Assembly (NCBI RefSeq): GCF_003546865.1
Contig: NZ_CP023434.1
Coordinates: forward strand, 1,488,001-1,552,000
From: Suicoccus acidiformans
GTDB taxonomy: Bacteria; Bacillota; Bacilli; Lactobacillales; Aerococcaceae
Length of the DNA: 64,000 nt
Reading direction: 5' to 3'
Shown: one piece after another, positions 1 through 8,229 of the stretch
Layout: the number at the start of each line of letters is the position of its first letter
Numbering within the stretch: the stretch's first letter is position 1
Notes under the pieces: generated by a model
What the model was told of the DNA's origin: nothing
Databases searched by the model: none
What the model saw: only the letters and a program-made list of their open reading frames with translations
Position numbers and translations under genes: made by a program

Positions 1-25
1 CTGTTAAGGCTCTTTTTTTCTTCCT

Positions 26-78
26 CTTTGAATAGTAATTTACCCCGAAGGTGGTCCCTTTTTAGATTACAACAAACA
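26..78 (-). mobile_element. Left end of a second IS21-family element (remnant)
   Basis: Read on the minus strand, these bases match the left terminus of the IS21 element at 4501 almost exactly: TGTTTGTTGTAATCT, then the AAAAAGGGACCACC block, then about 20 more bases. The match stops near position 26. The junction at 78/79 falls inside a relaxase reading frame, so the element truncated that gene. Whether more of it lies left of the window cannot be seen, because bases 1-25 no longer resemble the intact copy. Confidence 0.75.
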
Positions 79-607
79 ACTTTTCTTGTCTTAGGTTTTC
101 CATTTTTGTTTAATACTTTTTCTCCTTTTTCATCTAGGATATATTCTTTTTTACTTTTTTGCCCCCATCTTCCATCTTCATTTATTGGTCTTACTATGGT
201 CATTATATGAGCATGAATGTTTTGATTTTCCTCTCTACTTTCATCATGAATTGCTAGGTCTACTATCATTCCCTCTTTTGCAAAGTTGGTTTGAACATAT
301 TCTTCTATGCTTAACTCTTTTGGTAAAGATATGATAAAGTTTCTTGCAAGTTGGGCATTAGAATTTTTTCAAATAGTTCTACCGAGTTCCACAAGGTTTT
401 TCGGTCTTTATATTCTTCTGGTGCGTGATCTGGTAAATATATTTCTTTGCTAATTACTCCTTGTTTTTTGGTGTAGTCATGGGTTACTCCGTCCCATTCA
501 TTTTTTATTTTTTCTCCACTTATATATGCTGCACTTTTGCCTTTTTCTCTTGATATTATGTTTACTGAAAAATGAAACTGTCTGCCATTTTTATCACTTC
601 CTTTCAT
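79..607 (-). pseudogene. MobA/MobL (MobQ) relaxase, N-terminal fragment
   Basis: Broken plasmid-mobilization relaxase. The start region carries FHFSVNIISREKGKSAAYIS, typical of MobA/MobL nickases. After about 75 codons a frameshift near 365 moves the rest into another frame. That frame continues with EYVQTNFAKEGMIVDLAIHD and the metal-binding His motif NIHAHIMT, then GRWGQKSKKEY, until the IS21 end at 78. A one-base loss near 583 is also plausible, because the best ribosome binding site (AGGAAGTG) precedes the ATG at 586, which is out of frame with the longer ORF. The C-terminal helicase/primase-like part is absent. In this family the enzyme nicks oriT; a candidate oriT lies upstream at 2342-2383. 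It is not an allele of the plus-strand relaxase at 3865-7347, since the shared SKKEYIL region differs in sequence. Confidence 0.8.
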
Positions 608-755
608 TTTTTGTTGTTTTAGGTGGAGGCTTAATAGTTTTTTTTATATCCACTTTGTGAATGAGCGTTTTGAAATGATAGAATTAAAAAAAGCAGACTA
701 CTGAATTAATTTTGTTGTTTCAGTATGTCGGCTTAATTGTTACTTTCATTTCAAA

Positions 756-771
756 TTTTAAAAGCCAAGGG
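756..771. repeat. Left arm of an inverted repeat split by ISL3
   Basis: The 16 bases TTTTAAAAGCCAAGGG pair with CCCTTGACTTTTAAAA at 2275-2290 with one mismatch. With the ISL3 element and one copy of its 8-bp target removed, the two arms lie about 22 bases apart and form a strong hairpin. The ISL3 element therefore landed in the loop. Confidence 0.7.
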
Positions 772-793
772 CGAGCGTTAGCGAGTTTATTTA

Positions 794-2266
794 GGTTCTA
801 AAATAAATACGGTTGATGGAAATTTCTCGACCGTTTTTAAGTGCAAAAAACGCAGATGTTCTTTAATATTAAAGTTGACCCAATAATAAAGGAGAACATC
901 TACGTATGAATCATTTTATCGAAAAAACCTTCCAATTAAAAGACAAAAACATTGAAATCGATATGGATTATTGTGAAGAGATAGAATTCAAAGGGCGAAC
1001 ATCGCTCTTTTATCGAGGAACATTGGCATATAAACCGGAGGCTTGTCCTCATTGTGGCATTGCCAATAATGATTATGTCATTGTCAGTAATGGAAAACGC
1101 TCCTCTCGTCTGACATTAACAGCCAAATCAGGCTTACCTGCTTACTTAATCCTAGCTAAGCAACGCTTTTTATGCAAAGCCTGTGGGCGGTCATTTACAG
1201 CGAAGACATCCATCGTTAATCCTGACTGCTATATTACGAATCAAGTCAAACAACAGATTATGGACCGCGCCACAAGAGTCACTTGTGAAACAGATATCGC
1301 CAAAGATACTTTTGTATCACCAAATACAGTCCGACGGGTGATTCATGAAACCGCTCGAGCTATTCGAATACGGTCCACTGAACAGTTGCCTAAGCATCTA
1401 TCCTTTGATGAATTTAAAAGCGTTAAGTCGGTTAAAGCAGCGATGAGCTTCATCTGTTGTGATACACTGTCACATAAAATCGTAGATGTGGTCGAAGACA
1501 GAAAAACACACTCACTCAGTGCTTATTTCTCAAGGTTTAGTCGCCAAGCACGTTACCAAGTTCAAACCATTACGATAGATATGTACGAACCATACATGCA
1601 CCTGGCAAAGCGATGGTTTCCAAATGCAAAGATTATTCTTGATCCGTTCCATTTAATTCAAGCCTTAAATCGCGAATTAGATCGGACACGAATTCGTTAC
1701 ATGAACGAGGTTCGTTATAAAGATTCAAGACTCTATAATAAACTTAAGCGTTATTGGAAATTAATACTCAAACCAAAAAGCGACTTAATGTCTACTGAAT
1801 ACCATCGCTTCCCACTGTTTGATTGGTTAACCAATACTCGTAGCATTGTGGACTATCTCATTCAGCACGACGACGTCTTGAAGGATACCTATCAAATGGT
1901 GCATCAATTGGGCGATGCCTTAAGGGATAGGAACTGGCAACGATATCAAGAGATTTTGGCACAAAGCCGGTCCATGACACTTTCAAAAGGCTTAAGGCGT
2001 GTATTAAGGACGTTCAGAAAGTATGGGGAATATATCCACAACACACTCACACATGCAGGCCTTAGTAATGGTCCTATCGAAGGGATTAATAATAAGATTA
2101 AACTACTCAAACGCAATGGTTATGGTTACAGAAACTTCAGTCATTTTAGAGACAGAATATTACTCATGTGCCGACTTTATGAACCTAAGAACAAAGAAAA
2201 AGATCAAGCAACAAATTTAGTCGCTTGACCTTAAATTTACTCATCAACCCTATTTGACAAAGAGCC
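794..2266 (+). mobile_element. Complete ISL3-family insertion sequence
   Basis: A 1,473-bp element with one transposase gene. The right end reads CATCAACCCTATTTGACAAA followed by GAGCC. The left end (GGTTCTAAAATAAATACGG, then TTGATG) is its imperfect inverse. Directly outside lie identical 8-bp target duplications, TTTATTTA, at 786-793 and 2267-2274. Eight-base duplications are the rule for ISL3, so the boundaries are firm and the insertion looks fairly recent. The divergent left terminal repeat may lower transposition efficiency; that is inference. Confidence 0.92.
906..2228 (+). CDS. tnp: ISL3-family transposase
   Basis: Full-length 440-aa DDE transposase that catalyses cut-and-paste movement of the surrounding element. 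An N-terminal zinc-binding region is visible as CPHCG (about residue 47) and CKACGRSF (about residue 95), followed by a helix-turn-helix region. The catalytic core includes SFDEFKS near residue 165, IDMYEPYMHLAKRWFPNA, and the conserved DPFHLIQALNRELDRTR block. The C-terminal GPIEGINNKIKLLKRNGYGY motif carries the catalytic Glu. The ATG at 906 sits behind AAAGGAGAACATCTACGT. No frameshift or early stop is seen, so the protein is probably active. Confidence 0.95.
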   Translation: MNHFIEKTFQLKDKNIEIDMDYCEEIEFKGRTSLFYRGTLAYKPEACPHCGIANNDYVIVSNGKRSSRLTLTAKSGLPAYLILAKQRFLCKACGRSFTAKTSIVNPDCYITNQVKQQIMDRATRVTCETDIAKDTFVSPNTVRRVIHETARAIRIRSTEQLPKHLSFDEFKSVKSVKAAMSFICCDTLSHKIVDVVEDRKTHSLSAYFSRFSRQARYQVQTITIDMYEPYMHLAKRWFPNAKIILDPFHLIQALNRELDRTRIRYMNEVRYKDSRLYNKLKRYWKLILKPKSDLMSTEYHRFPLFDWLTNTRSIVDYLIQHDDVLKDTYQMVHQLGDALRDRNWQRYQEILAQSRSMTLSKGLRRVLRTFRKYGEYIHNTLTHAGLSNGPIEGINNKIKLLKRNGYGYRNFSHFRDRILLMCRLYEPKNKEKDQATNLVA

Positions 2267-2341
2267 TTTATTTACCCTTGACTTTTAAAAAGCGAATGGT
2301 TGTTGCTCCCTGCAAGAGTTTGGCTCTAAAGGCACGCAAGC

Positions 2342-2383
2342 ACCCTTTAGGGGGTATAATTGCGCCCTTAGAAAATCTAAGGG
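2342..2383 (+). other. Candidate oriT of MobQ (RSF1010/pIP501-like) type
   Basis: The 14 bases TAATTGCGCCCTTA at 2357-2370 match the nic-region core TAAnTGCGCCCT shared by RSF1010/R1162- and pIP501-like origins of transfer (established family knowledge). A short inverted repeat ACCCTTTAGGGGGT precedes it, and CCCTTAG/CTAAGGG at 2365-2383 forms a stem. Without the ISL3 insertion the site would lie roughly 290 bp upstream of the relaxase start at 607, the normal oriT-relaxase arrangement. The relaxase is broken, so the site could only be used in trans. Confidence 0.6.
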
Positions 2384-2406
2384 AGATTTGATTATTTACT
2401 TCTCAT

Positions 2407-2980
2407 TTATTTGTCTTGAATTGAATGCAAATTATATAAGCCGTAGCTAGCTAATATAATTAGTATTACACCTAAAATTATTGATTTATAATCAATTACA
2501 TTAAATAAAGCTAATATTATTAAAAGGACAGAGAAAAAATAAAAAATAGTAATATGGAGCTTTTCTTCTATTTATATCTAAATTTTTACTTTCTTTATCA
2601 GAAAAAATAGGTATTTCCTTACTTCCATCTGTTTCAATTATCAAGATTTCTTTGTTGATCATTCCTGGAGAAGTCGCTATCATACTTTTGAGGGAGTTGT
2701 AAGGTCTTAATTTTATATTCCCAAAACTAAGTTTCCCAATATTAAGCGGAGCAGTAAAAACTTTTAAATTCATACTATTTAAAAATTCTGTGTATTTTTT
2801 TCTTTCTTTGTTATTCATATATCCAATATACTCAACAGCGTATCTATAATTCGAATTAGTTTTTTCAAATTCATGCACGATGGATCCACTTCTTACAAGT
2901 CGATACCCCTCACTGGCTATATGATTTAAGTATTCTTCCCTATCTTCTATGGGATTTAGAAAAAATTTTATTTTATTCAT
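2407..2980 (-). pseudogene. DUF2812 membrane protein, frameshifted
   Basis: The first 140 or so residues form a DUF2812 domain (FFLNPIEDREEYLNHIASEG near the start). The reading frame slips in a T-rich run near 2540. In the next frame the sequence continues as two hydrophobic segments (LLIILALFNVIDYKSIILGV and IILASYGLY) ending at the TAA at 2407-2409. The intact protein would be a cytoplasmic domain with two C-terminal membrane helices, the usual DUF2812 layout. It overlaps the PadR gene by 8 bp. PadR/DUF2812 pairs are common in Firmicutes and the PadR partner usually controls the membrane protein. The frameshift could also be a sequencing error in the homopolymer. Confidence 0.75.
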
Positions 2981-3317
2981 AGTCTTCCTCCTTTTTAACT
3001 TTCTTTTCTCCTTTTAAAACCAAATTTCTCATTCTCTTAATTTCTAATGAAACTAACTCTCTCCCAATATCTGTGGCTATATAAACCTTTTTACCACTAT
3101 TATCTTTATTAACTAATTTAATCCATCCTTTCTTATTAAGGTTATTTATAGCTCCATATAATGTTCCAGGGCCTAGAATAATTCTTCCGTTGGTTATTTC
3201 TTCAACATCTTGTGAAACTTTATAACCATAATTTTCTTCTAGCATTGTAAATAAAACAAGAAACATTGTTTCGGTTAAAGGAATGTGTTTCTGTAAATTA
3301 TTTTCCATTGATAACAC
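2973..3317 (-). CDS. PadR-family transcriptional regulator
   Basis: A 114-aa protein with the PadR winged-helix signature: a helical start (LTETMFLVLFTMLEENYGY), the motif ILGPGTLYGAINNLNKKGWI near residue 50, and a basic C-terminal helix. The ATG at 3317 overlaps no neighbour. A second ATG three codons on, MENNLQKHIP, is an equally good start. It is co-transcribed with the DUF2812 gene, with an 8-bp overlap. PadR proteins are repressors that often bind their own promoter, and the AT-rich bases 3318-3400 upstream would be the expected operator region. The ligand is unknown. Confidence 0.88.
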   Translation of the reverse strand: MLSMENNLQKHIPLTETMFLVLFTMLEENYGYKVSQDVEEITNGRIILGPGTLYGAINNLNKKGWIKLVNKDNSGKKVYIATDIGRELVSLEIKRMRNLVLKGEKKVKKEEDYE

Positions 3318-3427
3318 CTCTGTATTTGATTATCTAAATTATATCGCCAAACATACTACGTGTCAAATAGTATTTTAAACAACTCGGAACTATTATCAAT
3401 TTTGCTCTTTTTATTTTGCTACTATTT

Positions 3428-3602
3428 CCTGACTTTCGTTGTTTAAAAATTTTTTCCTATCTTAAAACGTTGATATCATACGCTTTATCGCCGGTTTCTT
3501 TCATATATTTTGTCCACTTATATTCACTCATTATTAAAATCATGGTTTAATAGTCTTAACGACTAAGTGAGGTGAAATCGATGTATGTAACGGTAAGTGG
3601 GT
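3428..3602 (+). mobile_element. Left-end remnant of an IS1634-family element
   Basis: From CCTGACTTTCGTTGTTTA at 3428 this stretch parallels the left end of the element at 8491 (over about 175 bp, with scattered differences). It includes the hairpin upstream of the transposase and the start ATGTATGTAACGGTAAGTGG at 3581. The copy is cut off at about 3602, where an IS21 right end begins. Only the first few transposase codons survive. Confidence 0.8.
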
Positions 3603-3607
3603 CCGAG

Positions 3608-3864
3608 TGTATATGTCAAGTGAAAAAGGGACCACCCTTTGGGTCAATGTAACGGCTTAGACTAGTTTTTGAAAAGTTAGTTAAGAGGAAAGTGTCTCAG
3701 CGTTTCATACCTCCTATTGGCTGGCTTGCGCCTCCTTCCAGGCACTGGCCTGCTTCATCCGATAACTCTCCCCTCGCATGTCCACAACATGCACCTTAAA
3801 GGCTAAACGATCCATCAGGGCTCCCGTTAAGGTCGGATCTTTAAAGCATTCCTGCCAGCGATCA
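3608..3864 (-). mobile_element. Right-end remnant of an IS21-family element with istB 3' end
   Basis: On the minus strand these 257 bp match the end of the complete IS21 copy (about 6722-6978). They contain the last 45 or so codons of istB, the stop, and the terminal repeat TGTATATGTCAAGTG followed by AAAAAGGGACCACC. A one-base difference turns the istB lysine codon before the last residues into a stop. This copy has a single terminal block, whereas the complete copy has a duplicated one. The inner breakpoint at 3864 is fused to a relaxase reading frame, which suggests a deletion after insertion. Confidence 0.85.
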
Positions 3865-4500
3865 TGAAAGCAAAATCAAAAAAGGAATATATCCTTGATA
3901 AAAATGGCGAGAAAGTAAAACTTAAAAATGGTAATTACAAAACAAGAAAAATAGATACAGTAGATTGAAACGAGCAAGATAAAGCAGAGCAGTGGCGGAA
4001 GTCGTGGGCAGATATTACAAACAAACATCTTGAAGAAAACAGTATACAGGAAAAAATGGATCATCGCTCCTATGAAAGACAAGGCATAGAACAGATACCG
4101 ACCATTCATTTAGGCGTATCAGCAAGTCAAATGGAGAAAAAAGTATTGTTACCGACAGAGAAAATATCAACAGAAAAATCAAACATCAAAACAAGATATT
4201 AAGAGAAATAGCAAGAAGAATAAAAGCCTTAATGAGATGGATAAGAAGTTTGACGAAAGATAAAAATAATGATACTCCGAAAGACAAACAGTTCGATATA
4301 TCTTTACAATCCACCACCCTGCCAAGACAAAATGATTTAACAGATATACTCTCCCATCTCATAAAAGAAAATGCAGATAATAGTAATATAAACTTAGAAA
4401 AATATATTGAAAGCTATCAATTTCTTAAAGAGAAAAATATTACATCAATACCCGAATTGAAAGAATGTATATCAGCATTAAGAGATAAGAACTACAAGAG
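3865..4500 (+). pseudogene. MobA/MobL relaxase, middle part
   Basis: The frame opens right at the IS21 remnant with SKKEYILDKNGEKVKLKNG, a MobA/MobL block after the His motif. It continues with WRKSWADITNKHLEEN and DHRSYERQGIEQIPTIHLG, the family's conserved core. A TGG-to-TGA change near 3967 gives a nonsense codon. A two-base loss near 4137-4145 shifts the frame before NINRKIKHQNKILREIARR. The last part (4232-4500) is open and is interrupted by the IS21 element after KNYK. The N-terminal catalytic part is missing. Nothing here can make a working relaxase. Confidence 0.82.
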
Positions 4501-4615
4501 TGTTTGTTGTAATCTAAAAAGGGACCACCTTCGGGGTAAATTGCTATTCAAAAAGGGACCACTTGCCATACCTTCCCATCTATAATAAACGTATTATAGA
4601 TGGAGGTGCCAAGGA

Positions 4616-6103
4616 GTGATTCGTATCAATAAAGAATTCGAAGTGATTCACCGTTTTAGAAATGGGGAATCCATTAGGAAAATTAGCAGAGACATGGACA
4701 TTGATAGAAAAACGGTTCGAAGAATAAGGGATCGATACCAAGCAGGTACAGATGCTTTGGATGACGCTCAAAATGAGAAAGAAATCGAAGCAGCAACCGA
4801 GCAATTAGTCTTAGAAAGAAAATATGATACTTCCAATCGGAAAAAAAGAACCTTTACACCAGAGGTGGAAGCTAGAATGAGCGAATTACTGGAAAAAGAA
4901 AGAGAAAAGGATCGAAGGCTAGGACCTCATAAACAAGCACTAACGGCTAAGGCTGTTTATGAAATCCTAGCAGAGGAAGGGTATGCGATTAAATACCGGA
5001 CAGTCGCTCATTACTGGTCAAAAATGAAAGAGAAAGCTAAAGAGGCTTTTATCAAGCAAAATTATGCATTGGGTGCACGGGTGGAGTTCGATTTTGGAGA
5101 GGTCAAATTAGAAATTGAGGGCGTGGTTAAAATCTATTATCTCGCTGTGTGGGCTAGCCCTGCTTCAGATTATTACTGGGCTTACCTCTATACCAACCAG
5201 AAAAAAGCTGTCTTTCAGGATGCGCATGTGCGATTTTTTGAAAACCTGGGTGGGGTGTATGCGGAGCTTGTCTATGACAATATGAGAAATGTGGTCACTC
5301 GTTTTATTGGGCGTAATGAAAAGGAGCTAAACCCCCAACTCATCCAATTAGCCACTTATTATGGGTTTAATATTAATGTCACCAACTGCTTCAGTGGGAA
5401 TGAGAAGGGAACAGTGGAGAGTCGTGTAAAGCATGTCAGACAAAACTGTTTCACCAAAAAATATCAATTTCAATCTTTAGATGAAGCTCGCCAGCACTTG
5501 GAAGAGTCCTTACGGACTTTGAATCAAGATAGTCGTTTGCAAGAAGAAAAAGGCCACCTTCTTAAATACCGTCCTCCCTTTGAACTGGCAGAACTTTGTC
5601 AGCTCAGCGTCACAAAGTATGCCACGATTCATTATCAGAAGAATCAGTATTCTGTCCCTGACTACTTAGTAAGGCAGCGAGTTCAGATCAAGGCTTATGC
5701 CGATTATCTCGTGGTTTATGCCAATGAACAAGAAGTGGCCAGGCATAATAAAATAGAGGGTTCCCATGGGTTTCAGCTTGATATCAGTCACTATATCAAA
5801 ACCCTCAAGAAGAAACCTGGTGCTCTGGAACACTCGCTGGTTCTTCAACAAACCCCCGGCTTGGAAACACTCTATCATAAATATTATAGCGGACACCCTA
5901 AAGAATTCATAGAACAACTTGAGAAATACCAAAGCCTCAGTGGAGAGGCTTTGTGCCAGCAATTGGCCTATGATCAGTTGGTGCAACGTGTCACAACGGA
6001 AAATGAGGGTGTTCCTAAAAATCAGGAGGCGATTCTTCATCAGACAGAAGCAACGCTCCATCAATTAAATGCTCTCTATGGTTTGGAGGAAAGCTTATGT
6101 TAA
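4616..6103 (+). CDS. istA: IS21 transposase IstA
   Basis: A 495-aa DDE transposase. The N-terminal helix-turn-helix reads ESIRKISRDMDIDRKTVRRI (about residues 20-40). The catalytic core shows VEFDFGEV near residue 158, the second Asp in ELVYDNMRNVV near residue 220, and the Glu in GNEKGTVESRVKHVRQ near residue 267. Length and layout match IS21 IstA. The start is a GTG at 4616 behind GGAGGTGCCAAGGA, and no ATG lies nearby in frame. It overlaps istB by 7 bp, suggesting translational coupling. Together IstA and IstB move the element. Confidence 0.94.
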   Translation: MIRINKEFEVIHRFRNGESIRKISRDMDIDRKTVRRIRDRYQAGTDALDDAQNEKEIEAATEQLVLERKYDTSNRKKRTFTPEVEARMSELLEKEREKDRRLGPHKQALTAKAVYEILAEEGYAIKYRTVAHYWSKMKEKAKEAFIKQNYALGARVEFDFGEVKLEIEGVVKIYYLAVWASPASDYYWAYLYTNQKKAVFQDAHVRFFENLGGVYAELVYDNMRNVVTRFIGRNEKELNPQLIQLATYYGFNINVTNCFSGNEKGTVESRVKHVRQNCFTKKYQFQSLDEARQHLEESLRTLNQDSRLQEEKGHLLKYRPPFELAELCQLSVTKYATIHYQKNQYSVPDYLVRQRVQIKAYADYLVVYANEQEVARHNKIEGSHGFQLDISHYIKTLKKKPGALEHSLVLQQTPGLETLYHKYYSGHPKEFIEQLEKYQSLSGEALCQQLAYDQLVQRVTTENEGVPKNQEAILHQTEATLHQLNALYGLEESLC

Positions 6104-6858
6104 CAATCGCAGAAGCCGCTAATGAACTAAAACTTCCCTATCTGAAGGAAAATTACCAACACCTGCTCCTGGAATATACGAGTCGCGGACTGGATTTGGA
6201 AGAAGCCCTCACAGAGATATTGACAGAGGAGGTGGAACAACGTCGAAATCGAAGCTATCAAAGAAGGATTCGACAGGCCAAGTTTAGCCAAAAGAAGTAC
6301 CTGATGGACTTTGACGAGAAAGTGTTTAAGGAAGGTGTTCGCCAACAACTACGCGAATTAAAGACCCTGAATTTTATTCAAGAGAAACAGAACGTCATTC
6401 TTATTGGCAACCCTGGAACAGGGAAGACGCATTTTAGCATTGGTCTTGGCATGGAGGCCTGTCTGCAGAATTATCATGTACAGTTCGTAAATGCCCCAAA
6501 TCTTGTTATTGAATTAAGAGAGGCCGTCACGCAAAGTCAATTTTATCGCTTCAAACAGCGATTAAATAAGGTCGATCTCTTGATTGTCGATGAATTAGGT
6601 TATTTATCCTTTGATGAAGCCGGGGCTGAGCTTCTGTTTAATCTTCTTTCTAATCGGATGGGAAAGGGCTCTACAATGATTACGACGAACCTTACCTTTG
6701 ATCGCTGGCAGGAATGCTTTAAAGACCCGACCTTAACGGGAGCCCTGGTGGATCGTTTAGCCTTTAAGGCGCATGTTGTGGACATGCGAGGGGAGAGTTA
6801 TCGGATGAAGCAGACCAGTGCCTGGAAGGAGGCGCAAGCCAGCCAAAAGGAGGTATGA
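6097..6858 (+). CDS. istB: IS21 helper ATPase IstB
   Basis: A 253-aa AAA+ ATPase of the DnaC/IstB type that controls IstA and target choice. Walker A is GNPGTGKTH near residue 105, Walker B LLIVDELGYL near residue 160, and sensor-like residues follow in TMITTNLTFDRWQECF. Length is typical. The start overlaps the end of istA. Downstream lies the right end of the element with its repeated transposase-binding blocks. The truncated sister copy at 3608-3864 is nearly identical in the C-terminal part. Confidence 0.94.
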   Translation: MLTIAEAANELKLPYLKENYQHLLLEYTSRGLDLEEALTEILTEEVEQRRNRSYQRRIRQAKFSQKKYLMDFDEKVFKEGVRQQLRELKTLNFIQEKQNVILIGNPGTGKTHFSIGLGMEACLQNYHVQFVNAPNLVIELREAVTQSQFYRFKQRLNKVDLLIVDELGYLSFDEAGAELLFNLLSNRMGKGSTMITTNLTFDRWQECFKDPTLTGALVDRLAFKAHVVDMRGESYRMKQTSAWKEAQASQKEV

Positions 6859-6983
6859 AACGCTGAGACACTTTCTTCTTAACTAACTTTTCAAAAACTA
6901 GTCTAAGCCGTTACATTGATCCAAAGGGTGGTCCCTTTTTCAACGGCAAGGTGGTCCCTTTTTCATTTGACATATACAAAGAG

Positions 6984-7347
6984 TACAAGAGCTATCAAAA
7001 ATACCGAAAAGAAAACCAATGACAAAGTAGAGCTTATCGACCAAGCAGAAAAATATTTGAAACATAAAGACACATACAAAACCTATGTCAAGTTGAAGAA
7101 AAGCAAGCAAGAAAATTTTTATAACGAACATACAGCAGAGATTTTTTTATTTGAGAGTACAAGAAAATATCTAAAAGAGCATTTAGGAGATAGCAAGACC
7201 TTAAATATATCTAAATGGAAATCAGAATTTGCTAGTATGAAGAAAGAGAAAAATAGTCTATATAATCAAATATTGGAGATACGAGAGGAAGTAGGACAAG
7301 CAGAAAAAGTTAAAACCTGTATAGAGCAGTTACAGGAACAAGAATAG
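6984..7347 (+). pseudogene. MobA/MobL relaxase, C-terminal part
   Basis: This is the continuation of the relaxase cut by IS21. Joining codons before 4500 to 6984 gives an uninterrupted frame (KNYK then STRAIKNTEKKTNDKVEL). The remaining 120 residues are highly charged and predicted coiled-coil, with DQAEKYLKHKDTYKTYVKLK and KVKTCIEQLQEQE at the end. Such lysine- and glutamate-rich tails are normal for Gram-positive MobA/MobL proteins. The gene as a whole is dead because of the N-terminal loss, the nonsense codon, the frameshift and the insertion. Confidence 0.8.
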
Positions 7348-7502
7348 CGACCATCACAGGTAAAGTGGAATGAGTTAGAACTATAAAAACGAAAAGTGAA
7401 ATATTTATAACTTTTCTATCGAAATTAAAATTATTATGTGATATATTTATAACATCGAGTTAGAAATATATCACTTTAAATTATATGTAAGGAGAATATG
7501 AA

Positions 7503-7919
7503 ATGAAAAACAAAGTATCTATACGAGAAGTTGTTGCAACAAAAATTATTATTGCAATTTTAATTGCAGGGTATTATTGGTTGTGGAGTAGAAGCGACTA
7601 TCAGCCTGAATATCGACAATTTTCAAGCTATTGGGGTTTTCTTTTATTTTTGATACTGATAGTACATTGTTTTAGAGTAAGAAAATATAAGAAAGAATAC
7701 TTTGATGAATTTGCAGAAAAAAATCTACTCAGATGTGATGCGATATGCTTGAAAGTTTTTTGTCTTTTGATGGTGATTATAGCATATTTAGGAGGAATTT
7801 TAGGCCATGTAAACGCAATTTCAACAGCAGTTATGGGATGGCTTATTATCGGAAGCGTAATTGCAATTACAATACTTCGTACGATGATATTTTTAATTAT
7901 GGATTCTAAAGGGGTATAA
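7503..7919 (+). CDS. Small integral membrane protein paired with an XRE regulator
   Basis: A 138-aa protein with about four membrane helices (residues 10-27, 43-60, 85-103 and 108-128). A cytoplasmic basic loop RVRKYKKEYFDEFAEKN lies between helices 2 and 3. The ribosome binding site is AAGGAG, 8 bases before the ATG. It ends 2 bp before the XRE gene, so the two form one unit. Membrane-protein/short-XRE pairs of this shape are frequent on Firmicute mobile elements and chromosomes. The function of the membrane partner is not known, and I cannot assign a family with confidence. Confidence 0.8.
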   Translation: MKNKVSIREVVATKIIIAILIAGYYWLWSRSDYQPEYRQFSSYWGFLLFLILIVHCFRVRKYKKEYFDEFAEKNLLRCDAICLKVFCLLMVIIAYLGGILGHVNAISTAVMGWLIIGSVIAITILRTMIFLIMDSKGV

Positions 7920-7921
7920 TT

Positions 7922-8125
7922 ATGGCATTTATAACGAAAGTAAAAGAATATCGAGAAAAGGCAAAATATAAGCAATCTGAACTTGCTGAAATGGTAAATG
8001 CCAGAAGAGAAACTATTGTACATCTTGAAAATGGGAAATATAATCCATCATTAAAATTAGCCATGGATATTGCAAAAGTATTTAATGTTAGCGTAGAAGA
8101 TTTATTTGAATTTACAGATGATTGA
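7922..8125 (+). CDS. Short XRE/Cro-type transcriptional regulator
   Basis: A 67-aa protein that is almost only a helix-turn-helix domain. The pattern YKQSELAEMVNARRETIVHL followed by ENGKYNPSLKLAMDIAKVF is the YozG/Cro-like form, and the C-terminus FNVSVEDLFEF is also typical. The ribosome binding site AAAGGGG is 7 bases before the ATG. A terminator follows at 8170-8202. By analogy with the family it probably regulates its own operon, including the membrane protein just upstream. Confidence 0.92.
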   Translation: MAFITKVKEYREKAKYKQSELAEMVNARRETIVHLENGKYNPSLKLAMDIAKVFNVSVEDLFEFTDD

Positions 8126-8169
8126 GATACACAATTTAATTTAAGAAAATATAATATGCAATTCACAGT

Positions 8170-8202
8170 AACAGTAAATCAAAAAATGGTTTACTGTTTT
8201 TT
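8170..8202 (+). terminator. Rho-independent terminator after the XRE gene
   Basis: The stem AACAGTAAA/TTTACTGTT (9 bp) has an 11-base A-rich loop and is followed by TTTTT. Confidence 0.8.
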
Positions 8203-8229
8203 CTTGCCAAAAAACAGAAAGGGAGACAC

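Larger units (their letters stand above)
4501..6978 (+). mobile_element. Complete IS21-family insertion sequence
   Basis: A 2,478-bp element carrying istA and istB. The left end is TGTTTGTTGTAATCT plus AAAAAGGGACCACC, and the right end read inward is TGTATATGTCAAATG plus the same block. Further copies of the AAAGGGACCAC block lie just inside both ends, as is usual for IS21 transposase binding sites. A 5-bp duplication AAGAG flanks it (4496-4500 and 6979-6983), and removing the element plus one copy restores the relaxase frame exactly. The right end contains a 26-bp tandem duplication that the remnant at 3608 lacks. Confidence 0.93.
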
